Shown here: piece by piece, positions 1 through 6,157 of the stretch
Position numbering within the stretch: position 1 is the first letter of the stretch
How the letters are laid out: every line of letters begins with the position of its first letter
Assembly: GCA_964346535.1 (NCBI GenBank)
Contig: CAYFUN010000029.1
Coordinates: 1 to 17,111 of the forward strand
Source: Neofamilia sp964346535
GTDB taxonomy: Bacteria > Bacillota > Clostridia > Tissierellales > Peptoniphilaceae
Reading direction: 5' to 3'
Length of the DNA stretch: 17,111 nucleotides
The notes under the pieces: generated by a model
Databases searched by the model: none
Told to the model about the DNA's origin: nothing
Seen by the model: only the letters and a program-made list of their open reading frames with translations
Translations under genes and position numbers: made by a program

Positions 1-474
1 TCTGTATAAGTCATTAATATTGCCAGTGACATTTGAAATGTGATTTGCTACTAGGACTCGAGTATTTTCTTTTTTCAAATCTTCTAAGTTGTCTAAAAGC
101 AAATGGCCTTGAGAGTCAATGCCAAGATAGTCTAAGCTAATGCCTCTGCTTATCTTTAAAAAGTTTAAGGGCCTTAAAACAGAATTGTGTTCTGTCACAG
201 TTGTAAGGACATGGTCCTTTTCTTTTATTAGTCCAAGTAAGGCAAGGTTTAAAGCCTCAGTAGAATTTTTTGTAAAGGCAACTTGTTTGAGACCGTCGCC
301 ATTAAAAAGCGCATTTACTTTTCTTCTACAAGCAAAAACAATTCTATCTGCAGACAGACTTTCATCTGAAGCTCCCCTAGAAGCATTGCCAGAATTTTTC
401 ATAGCATCAACTACAGCAGCAATGACTGTATCTGGTTTTTCCTTTGTTGTGGCAGCATTGTCAAAGTAATACAT
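1..474 (-). CDS. Class V aminotransferase / cysteine desulfurase-like protein (N-terminal 158 residues, truncated by window edge)
   Basis: Reading leftwards from the ATG at 472-474 gives an open frame of 158 codons that leaves the window at base 1. The start has a GGAGG ribosome binding site close upstream. The N-terminus MYYFDNAATT is the typical opening of the cysteine desulfurase/NifS-like fold-type I PLP enzymes. TEHNS at about residues 115-119 carries the histidine that stacks on PLP, and NHISNVTG near residue 147 matches the family's N-x-x-SNVTG segment. The catalytic cysteine and the PLP lysine lie outside the window. The family releases sulfur from cysteine to give alanine, and some members act on selenocysteine. 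The style fits the short 'EF2568' subgroup of about 380 residues rather than housekeeping IscS, but this is uncertain. It is probably monocistronic from its own promoter. Confidence 0.85.
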   Translation of the reverse strand, partial: MYYFDNAATTKEKPDTVIAAVVDAMKNSGNASRGASDESLSADRIVFACRRKVNALFNGDGLKQVAFTKNSTEALNLALLGLIKEKDHVLTTVTEHNSVLRPLNFLKISRGISLDYLGIDSQGHLLLDNLEDLKKENTRVLVANHISNVTGNINDLYR

Positions 475-508
475 CTTTCACCTCCTAGTATAAATATCTC
501 ACTTTGAT

Positions 509-537
509 TTTATAATAACAATCTCTAAGTTTCAATA
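509..537 (-). promoter_or_regulatory. Predicted sigma-A promoter of the cysteine desulfurase-like gene
   Basis: On the minus strand a TTGAAA -35 box (532-537) and a TAAAAT -10 box (509-514) are separated by exactly 17 bases. They lie about 35 bases upstream of the start codon at 474. Seen by eye only. Confidence 0.6.
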
Positions 538-672
538 TATATAAATTTAAATTAAGTACATGGCCTATTTATTTGAATTTTCTATAAATCCTGCTTTTGT
601 TTTAAAAAATTAATAAAAGATAACTTTTGTTTGTGCAAAATTTTATTTGAAATTTATTCCAAATCTTAAAAA

Positions 673-747
673 TTTTCTTGTAATTCAAGTCGCAAAAATT
701 TTTTCTTGTAGTTTAGGTCACAAAAAATAATTCAAGTCACAAAAAAA
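673..747. repeat. Three degenerate direct repeats in an AT-rich spacer
   Basis: The core taattcaagtc at 681-691 recurs as tagtttaggtc at 709-719 and taattcaagtc at 728-738. Each copy is followed by a purine-C and a run of A. The first two copies also share the preceding ttttcttgta (673-682 and 701-710), a 28-base period. The third is spaced by only 19 bases and lacks that prefix. The repeats lie just past the terminator of the glycosyltransferase operon and upstream of the next gene's promoter. Function unknown. The rest of 538-672 is plain AT-rich sequence. Confidence 0.6.
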
Positions 748-768
748 GATGTCCATCTCTGAACATCT
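740..768 (-). terminator. Intrinsic terminator after the ABC transporter/glycosyltransferase operon
   Basis: In minus-strand RNA an 8-bp stem (AGAUGUUC/GGACAUCU with one G-U pair) closes a 6-base loop and is followed by a run of seven U. It begins nine bases after the stop of the gene ending at 777. Confidence 0.85.
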
Positions 769-776
769 TTTCATTT

Positions 777-1979
777 CTATTTAATAATCTCAAAAATCCT
801 CTTGCCAATGTGGTCCCAGGAATAGGAATAAATTGCCTGGCTGATTTCTTCTGTAAATATTTCACTATCCAACCTTGAAACTTGAAGGAGAATTTTTTCT
901 GCCAGTCTTTCCACATAGGCTGGCTTGTCTTCTTCTACTGCTTGGTCAACATTTATAATCCTTGGCAGGTCTACAAATTCAATTATGCCGCTGGCACAAA
1001 GGTCTGGACCAAGGAGGGTTTTTAATCCCTCAATTTGAGAAGTTACTGCAAGCTTGTGGCAGGCTAAGGCTTCAATTGCAATTAAGCCCAAGGCTTCGAA
1101 ATAAGATGGTAGAACAAAAATATCTGCGCATCTTAAATGGTCAGCCATTATCACTTGGTTTTCTGCGTCGTAGATTTTTAAATTTTCTAAGTTCTTAGCA
1201 TTTTCTCTTAGAATTTTTTTATCTGCCTCGCTGGCGTTTCCAACTAGGTGGACTTCAATATTTTTATTGGCTTCAGCTAAAAGTGGCACAGTTGATGCAA
1301 GTTCAAAAACTCCCTTAGAAGGAGAAATTTTTCCTGCATACATAATTATTATCTGGTCTGAATCTTTTTTCTCCTTAGCTGGATAAAAGACTTTTTGATT
1401 GTAGCCGCCGCCTACCAAACGAATTTTCTCTGGATCGATTTTTAAAAGTTCTACCATGGCCTGGTCTTCTGCTGAAGTTACTGTTAAAACCAAGTCCAAG
1501 TCCTTTAAATTTTCTAGCCTGTGGAGGAAGTGCTGGCATTTTTTTATTTGGCGGATGTCAGTTCCGTGAGAGATGCCAACAACTTTTGTGTCTGGAAAAA
1601 TCCTTCTAACTAAGTCTGTTACTAAAAATAAATGGTGGGCAATTACTAGGTCAGGCTTAAAGGTCTCCTTCATTTTTAAAAGTTTCTCTTCAAAGGCTGC
1701 TAGTAGCAAGTCAATTTCCTCTTCTGTCATCTTTGAATAAATTGTAGACTCATAGGGCATGAGGTCGCTCATACCACAAATATGAAAGGGAAGGTCTTTT
1801 GTGTTGTAGAGAACTTCGTCTATTAAATGAGCCTTGACGTCAACTTCGTGGCCTGCTTCATAGCCGTAAAGGGCTGCATTTTCTACGCCTAAATTATTTA
1901 ACGATTCAATTAAGTTGCTAAAATAAACTCCAGATCCAGTTTTAGCAGGAAGCTGGGTCAGTACATGTAGGATTTTCAT
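777..1979 (-). CDS. Glycosyltransferase, family 4 (GT-B fold)
   Basis: The 400-residue protein has the two-domain layout of GT4 retaining glycosyltransferases. The N-terminal acceptor half contains KTGSGVYFSNL (residues 13-23), paired histidines at 115-116 and SHGTD at 137-141. The C-terminal nucleotide-sugar half begins near MYAGKISPSKG (213-223), whose lysine is typical of donor-phosphate binding. It also has the E-x7-E motif at E295/E303 inside PSYFEALGLIAIEAL. No signal peptide or membrane segment is evident, so it should act in the cytoplasm or at the inner membrane face. Donor and acceptor cannot be read from sequence. The start is supported by GAGGAG seven bases upstream. The gene overlaps the end of the upstream ATPase gene by 38 bases, so the two are probably translationally coupled. 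It is the last gene of the operon. Confidence 0.88.
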   Translation of the reverse strand: MKILHVLTQLPAKTGSGVYFSNLIESLNNLGVENAALYGYEAGHEVDVKAHLIDEVLYNTKDLPFHICGMSDLMPYESTIYSKMTEEEIDLLLAAFEEKLLKMKETFKPDLVIAHHLFLVTDLVRRIFPDTKVVGISHGTDIRQIKKCQHFLHRLENLKDLDLVLTVTSAEDQAMVELLKIDPEKIRLVGGGYNQKVFYPAKEKKDSDQIIIMYAGKISPSKGVFELASTVPLLAEANKNIEVHLVGNASEADKKILRENAKNLENLKIYDAENQVIMADHLRCADIFVLPSYFEALGLIAIEALACHKLAVTSQIEGLKTLLGPDLCASGIIEFVDLPRIINVDQAVEEDKPAYVERLAEKILLQVSRLDSEIFTEEISQAIYSYSWDHIGKRIFEIIK

Positions 1980-2904
1980 TTATCTGCTCCTCTTTGTATT
2001 TTACTTTAATTTTATCTCCGACCTTGTAGGAAAAGTCTTGGTTTAAAACTAACATTTTTAATTTCTTGTCTTGGTTTTCTATTTTTAATTCTATAGTTGG
2101 CCCAAAGAAGGTCAGGTCTTTAATTTGAAATTCTTCGCCGTCATTTGCAAGCTCAATTTTCTCTGGTCTAACATAGGAGTCGCCGATGAAATTTTTTTGG
2201 CCAATAAAGTCTAGGGTAAAGGAATTTTTTGGCTGGTTGTAAATTTCGTCTGGCCTGCCTTGGTTTACAATTCTTCCCTGGTCTAAAATAATAATTTCAT
2301 CTGCCATGACAAAGGCTTCTTTTTGGTCATGGGTGACAAAAATTGTAGTGATGTTAAATTCTCTTTGAATCCTTCTAATTTCTACCTGCATTTGGTCCCT
2401 AAGTTTTGCATCAAGGGCAGAAAGAGGCTCGTCCATTAGGAGAAGTTTTGGTTTTACTATTAGAGATCTAGCTAGGGCCACCCTTTGTTTTTCTCCTCCA
2501 GACAGTTCGCTTGGATATCTGTTTTCATAGCCTTTCAGGCCGACAATTTCTAAAATCTCTCTGGCTTCTTTAAGTCTTTTAGCTTTAGAGTCCGACCTGT
2601 TTTTAAATTTCAGTCCATAGGCTACGTTTTTTTCAACTGTCATGTGGGGAAAGAGGCCATAAGATTGAAAAACTGTTGAAACGTCTCTGTCTTCTGGAGG
2701 CTCCTTGCTAATGTCCTTGCCGTCTAAGAAGACTGCTCCTTCGTGGTCTATAAAGCCTCCAATTGAGTGAAGGATAGTAGACTTTCCTGACCCAGATGGA
2801 CCAAGGAGGCACAAAAACTTTCCTTCTTCTAGGGAAAAATTAATATCCCTGATTGCGTACTTGTCTCCATATTTTTTTGACATATTTTTTATTTCAAGAA
2901 ACAT
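1942..2904 (-). CDS. ABC transporter ATP-binding protein (FbpC/PotA-like importer ATPase)
   Basis: This 320-residue protein is a canonical importer ATPase: Walker A GPSGSGKST at 35-43, Q-loop Q80, signature LSGGE at 134-138, Walker B LLLMDEP at 154-160 and switch histidine H192. After about residue 235 comes a short TOBE-like beta-rich domain, as in the FbpC/PotA/CysA group. It would dimerise and power the fused permease encoded just upstream. The ATG lies 11 bases inside the end of the permease gene, with GAGGG about nine bases before it. The last residues (INENPTCTDPASC) are encoded in the 38-base overlap with the glycosyltransferase gene and look like an added tail rather than domain sequence. 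The transported substrate is not determined by this subunit. Confidence 0.93.
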   Translation of the reverse strand: MFLEIKNMSKKYGDKYAIRDINFSLEEGKFLCLLGPSGSGKSTILHSIGGFIDHEGAVFLDGKDISKEPPEDRDVSTVFQSYGLFPHMTVEKNVAYGLKFKNRSDSKAKRLKEAREILEIVGLKGYENRYPSELSGGEKQRVALARSLIVKPKLLLMDEPLSALDAKLRDQMQVEIRRIQREFNITTIFVTHDQKEAFVMADEIIILDQGRIVNQGRPDEIYNQPKNSFTLDFIGQKNFIGDSYVRPEKIELANDGEEFQIKDLTFFGPTIELKIENQDKKLKMLVLNQDFSYKVGDKIKVKYKEEQINENPTCTDPASC

Positions 2905-4546
2905 TAAAATCCCTCTTTCTTCCTCTAAATTTTTCTAGCCAGTTGCCCATTAATAATCTCAAGAGAATATTAAAGGCCAGGCAAATTAAAATTATATAAA
3001 AGGCAATAACTGAGCCAATGTTGTACTTGCCTGATTGGATAACGTCAAACATAACTAGGGTTAGGACCTTCCTGCCTGGATAGACTAAAAAGATTATAGT
3101 CCCAACTGTTGTCATAGTTGTAGTAAAGGCGTTAATCATGGTCACCATTATAGCCGACTTAGTCATAGGAAGGACTCCGTCAACTAACTCGTTTACATAA
3201 GAGCCGCCTAGGTCTCTAATTGAATTTAAAGTGTTCTTATCCACGTCTTTCATAGCTGCATTTTGCACCCTAGTTGAAAATGGCAGCTGTTTAAAGAGCA
3301 CATTTAAAACTACAATGGCAGCTGTTCCAGTTATTGCTATTGGTGGCGACCTGAAAAATAAGAGATAGCCGAGACCAAAAAATGTTCCTGGAATTATATA
3401 AGGTAGATTTGCAATAAGGTCGATGACCTTCATAAATTTATTTTTTCTAATTATTAAATAATAGCCGATTAAAAGTCCAAGAAGTGACCCGCCTACAGCA
3501 GAAATTAGCGAATAAGTTATTGACCGATAAACTACATCACCAATAAAAAACTTAGTTTCCCTAAAGTTGTCTAAGGTAAAGACAGGTTTTCCTAGCTTCA
3601 TTTTTGAAAAGGCTGTTAAAATTATTGACCCATAAAGACTTAGGATCCAAAGGATAAAAAATATTGCCAGAATTGAAACTAAATAGTAGACCAAACCAGA
3701 TTTTTTTAAATCAACTTGGCTGGTTCTAGCTTTATTGTGTTGGGCCAAACTTGTAGAGTTTATGTCCTTGGAAAAAATTAAATAAATTAAAAGAGTTGGA
3801 AGTAAAATTACTACATTCATTGCCGCCGCCTTGGCTAAATTTCCATTGGCTATAACTTCAAAATATGATTCTAAAGACAAGACAGAAAATCTGCCGCCAA
3901 TTATTGCTGGAGTTCCAAAGTCTGATAGGGACCTAAAAAAACTTAAAAGGCCAACTGCCTTAAGGCCGTTTTTCATCGACGGAATAATTATATCTACAAT
4001 AATATTGTCAGTTGTAGCTCCAAGACTTCTAGCTGAGTTAATGACATTTAAGTCTAGAGCCTGTAAAAATCCAATTAAAAGTAAACTGTTAAGAGAAAGA
4101 TCGGATAAGACTTGCATAAAGACAACTCCCCACATGCCATAGGGATAAATGTTTAGCCCAAGTAACCTGTAAGTAATTAGTCCCCTACGGCCAAAGAGAC
4201 TTATATAAGAAAGGGACGAAACAAAAGGCGGACTAATTAAAGTCAGCGACAAAATTCCTATAATAAAGCCCTGGGTCTTCTTGCCTGATAAAAAATAAAA
4301 AATTGCTACGCAAGTTGCAGATATGCAGGCAAAAATTGTAGTTAAAATTCCCATCTTAAAGGTATTTGTAATCAAAGTCTTGTTTGCTAAAATATTTTTA
4401 TAGTAGTCAAGACTAAAAGATCCGTCAACAAAAAAACTCTCCTTAAAGACACTTAAAAAAGGTAGGAGGATAAAAATTATAACTAGGCCTGCCAATGCAG
4501 TTGCCACAAAAAAATCTAAAATGTTTACTGCTTTTACTTTCTTCAT
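2894..4546 (-). CDS. ABC transporter permease with two fused membrane domains (FbpB-like)
   Basis: The 550-residue protein consists of two MetI-type permease halves in one chain, giving about twelve hydrophobic segments (first near 10-33, last near 510-533). Each half carries an EAA-type cytoplasmic loop for ATPase docking: SARSLGA at 171-177 and SIRDLGG at 442-448. This double-permease form is known from ferric iron (FbpB/SfuB), 2-aminoethylphosphonate and related importers. It forms the pore for the binding protein at 4657-5760 and the ATPase that overlaps its 3' end by 11 bases. A modest AAGGA ribosome binding site precedes the ATG. The 110-base gap from the lipoprotein gene contains a terminator hairpin, so permease expression probably depends on read-through. 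Confidence 0.92.
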   Translation of the reverse strand: MKKVKAVNILDFFVATALAGLVIIFILLPFLSVFKESFFVDGSFSLDYYKNILANKTLITNTFKMGILTTIFACISATCVAIFYFLSGKKTQGFIIGILSLTLISPPFVSSLSYISLFGRRGLITYRLLGLNIYPYGMWGVVFMQVLSDLSLNSLLLIGFLQALDLNVINSARSLGATTDNIIVDIIIPSMKNGLKAVGLLSFFRSLSDFGTPAIIGGRFSVLSLESYFEVIANGNLAKAAAMNVVILLPTLLIYLIFSKDINSTSLAQHNKARTSQVDLKKSGLVYYLVSILAIFFILWILSLYGSIILTAFSKMKLGKPVFTLDNFRETKFFIGDVVYRSITYSLISAVGGSLLGLLIGYYLIIRKNKFMKVIDLIANLPYIIPGTFFGLGYLLFFRSPPIAITGTAAIVVLNVLFKQLPFSTRVQNAAMKDVDKNTLNSIRDLGGSYVNELVDGVLPMTKSAIMVTMINAFTTTMTTVGTIIFLVYPGRKVLTLVMFDVIQSGKYNIGSVIAFYIILICLAFNILLRLLMGNWLEKFRGRKRDFNVS

Positions 4547-4613
4547 CTGATCATCCTTAAAATTTATCTTATATAATTATAGCCTATTTGAATAAATATT
4601 TCTTTGTATATGT

Positions 4614-4640
4614 AAAAAAAGTGGAGCGCCTTGGCCCCAC
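4614..4640 (-). terminator. Intercistronic intrinsic terminator between lipoprotein and permease genes
   Basis: In minus-strand RNA a 7-bp stem (GUGGGGC/GCUCCAC, one G-U pair) with a 6-base loop is followed by seven U. It sits 17 bases after the lipoprotein stop and inside the transporter gene run. It is likely a partial terminator that keeps binding-protein mRNA in excess over the membrane and ATPase genes. Confidence 0.8.
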
Positions 4641-4656
4641 TTTAAAAATTTAAATT

Positions 4657-5760
4657 TTATTCTTCAGTTTTTCCTGTTGAAAGTTCGTTAAATCTTTCTA
4701 GGATTCTTTCTCTGTCAGAACCGAAAGTTGATAGGTCTTCTTTTACTAGCTTGTCAGCTGGAAGGCCTAGGTCGAAACCTTTAACTCCTGGTACAATAAG
4801 TTGAGCAGAATCTTTGCCGTCAATTTCAGCGATCATTTCTTGAGCTTCTTCAGTTAACATAAAGTCGATGAAGGCTTTTGCAATGTCAGCATTTTCTGAT
4901 CCCTTAAAAATTGCAACTCCTTCTGGAACCCATGGAATACCATCTTCTGGGTAGATAACTGTTAGGCCGTTGTCTGCAGCTACGTCAAAGGCTTTTTTGT
5001 CAGCTGGAATAATACCAATTGCAAATTCACCTTGGGCTGTTTTTTCTTGAGGGTCCTTACCACGTTTTGAATAGAAGTCGATGTTCTTGTTAATGCCTTC
5101 AAAGATTTCCCAACCTTTTTCTTCTCCATAAAGGTCAAGTAGGCCCTTAAGAGCTGCATAGTTAGTTCCTGAAATAGCTGGGTTTGACATGATGATGTTG
5201 TGTTCGTAAACAGGGTTAGTTAAATCTTCCCAAGTTTTTGGCATTGGAAAATTTTGTTCTGCCATAAGTTCGTCGTTTACAATGAAACCAACAACAGTTA
5301 GTCCCTTAGCTATATAAGCTCCGTCAGCATCCTTGTAGTCAGCTGGAACAACTTCAGTCATTGCAGATGTGTGGTTTTCTAAAAGTCCCTTGTCTCTAGC
5401 TGCCATAAAAGCATCAATACCGCCGCCAAACCATAGGTCTGCCATTGATTTTCCTTCAGCTTCTGTTCTAGCTAGAACTTCACCAGAAGACATAGATAAA
5501 AATTCTACTTTTGCTCCTGTTTTTTCAGTGAACTTTTCAAATAGTGGAACATAAGATTCGCTAGTTGCTACTACATTTAATGTTCTACCATCAAAGTTTG
5601 CTTGATCAACTTTTTCTTCTGTCTTTTCTTCAGTTTGGTCAACTTTTTCTTCACTTGTTTCAGCTGGTTTTGCTTCTTCGTTAGCCTTAGTTCCACAAGC
5701 AGTTAAAACTACCATGAAAACCATTAAAAGTGCTAACACTTTGTACAAATTCTTTTTCAT
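4657..5760 (-). CDS. ABC transporter substrate-binding lipoprotein (iron/phosphonate/sugar-phosphate AfuA-like cluster)
   Basis: The ATG at 5760 gives a 367-residue protein with a classic lipoprotein signal: positive start MKKNLYK, a hydrophobic stretch and the lipobox LTAC with Cys22. An acidic Glu/Lys linker with EEKVDQ repeats follows, to about residue 60, then the binding fold. Features of the FutA/AfuA-type cluster are visible: LNVVATSES at the mature start, ADLWFGGGIDAFMAARDKGLL, and SNPAISGTNYAAL. The paired tyrosines of classical FbpA ferric-binding proteins are not evident, so iron(III), an organophosphate/phosphonate or a sugar phosphate all remain possible. The frame stays open upstream to 5916, but the GGAGG site, lipobox and promoter all place the start at 5760. 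It is the first gene of the transporter operon. Confidence 0.88.
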   Translation of the reverse strand: MKKNLYKVLALLMVFMVVLTACGTKANEEAKPAETSEEKVDQTEEKTEEKVDQANFDGRTLNVVATSESYVPLFEKFTEKTGAKVEFLSMSSGEVLARTEAEGKSMADLWFGGGIDAFMAARDKGLLENHTSAMTEVVPADYKDADGAYIAKGLTVVGFIVNDELMAEQNFPMPKTWEDLTNPVYEHNIIMSNPAISGTNYAALKGLLDLYGEEKGWEIFEGINKNIDFYSKRGKDPQEKTAQGEFAIGIIPADKKAFDVAADNGLTVIYPEDGIPWVPEGVAIFKGSENADIAKAFIDFMLTEEAQEMIAEIDGKDSAQLIVPGVKGFDLGLPADKLVKEDLSTFGSDRERILERFNELSTGKTEE

Positions 5761-5791
5761 ACTTTCCTCCATAAAATTATTAACGTTGTAA

Positions 5792-5820
5792 TTTATACCA
5801 CAATTTAAGATTTTAAACAA
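5792..5820 (-). promoter_or_regulatory. Predicted promoter of the ABC transporter operon
   Basis: Minus-strand TTGTTT (5815-5820), a 17-base spacer and TATAAA (5792-5797), with TGG just before the -10 giving an extended -10 element. It lies about 30 bases upstream of the lipoprotein ATG, inside the open frame that extends to 5916. This argues against a longer N-terminus. Confidence 0.65.
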
Positions 5821-5984
5821 GAAAAAAGGAAATTTTTTAATAGTTTTATAGAATTTTGTTATAAATGTTTTTCTTTTCTTAGTCATAATCAGTTCTTGTT
5901 TTTGCTGGCTTTTCAAAATAAATTTTTTAAAATGATCTAAAGTTCTCCTCTTTAAAAATCAAATTTAAATCTGTTTTCCTATAC

Positions 5985-6013
5985 TTGACTTTTATTTGTC
6001 TAGGAATTATAAT
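5985..6013 (+). promoter_or_regulatory. Strong sigma-A promoter of the tryptophanase operon
   Basis: TTGACT (5985-5990), a 17-base spacer and a perfect TATAAT (6008-6013). Transcription should begin near 6020, leaving an untranslated leader of about 138 bases before tnaA. No convincing catabolite-repression (cre) site is present. Confidence 0.85.
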
Positions 6014-6019
6014 AAAATT

Positions 6020-6157
6020 GACGCGAGTGCAAAGGATTTCCTCTTTGTCTTGCCATGATAGTTAGTACTGTCCGCTAGTCACATTTTGTCTGGGAAACGA
6101 TTTGTGATAACCGGGGTATCTCAAATGCACAAAGCTAATGCTTAAGGAGGTAATAGT
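6020..6157 (+). promoter_or_regulatory. Candidate structured leader RNA of tnaA with Shine-Dalgarno sequestration potential
   Basis: The leader is visibly richer in G and C than the flanking spacers. CCUCUUU at 6040-6046 is complementary over seven bases (one G-U) to the AAGGAGG ribosome binding site at 6144-6150. The same segment can instead pair with AAAGG at 6031-6035 to form a local hairpin with loop AUUUCC. Other possible helices are GUGCA 6027-6031 with UGCAC 6126-6130, UUUGUG 6101-6106 with CACAAA 6128-6133 or CACA 6080-6083, GAUA..UAUC at 6106-6120, and an AAGC/GCUU hairpin at 6132-6143 abutting the ribosome binding site. These mutually exclusive pairings are what a translational switch would show. 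I do not recognise a known riboswitch class, and no tryptophan-containing leader peptide is present. Confidence 0.45.

Noticed and set aside
140..469. Plus-strand open frame of 109 codons
   Set aside because: It lies antisense within a clear class V aminotransferase-like gene and has no family-like motif or ribosome binding site.
673..747. CRISPR array
   Set aside because: Repeats are short, degenerate and unevenly spaced, with no spacers of normal size and no cas genes nearby.
5761..5916. Longer N-terminus for the binding protein starting at 5916
   Set aside because: It would put the lipoprotein signal in the middle of the protein and the likely promoter inside the gene. The ATG at 5760 has GGAGG and a correct lipobox.
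6092..6107. Catabolite-repression (cre) site in the tnaA leader around GGGAAACGATTT
   Set aside because: Only the central CG and a few positions fit; the outer TG and CA of the consensus are missing.
6055..6145. Two tiny frames in the tnaA leader (MIVSTVR at 6055-6078 and MHKANA at 6125-6145) as a TnaC-like leader peptide
   Set aside because: Neither has a tryptophan codon nor a clear ribosome binding site, and the second overlaps the tnaA ribosome binding site. The only TGG in that frame (6090-6092) lies after an in-frame stop without a new start.
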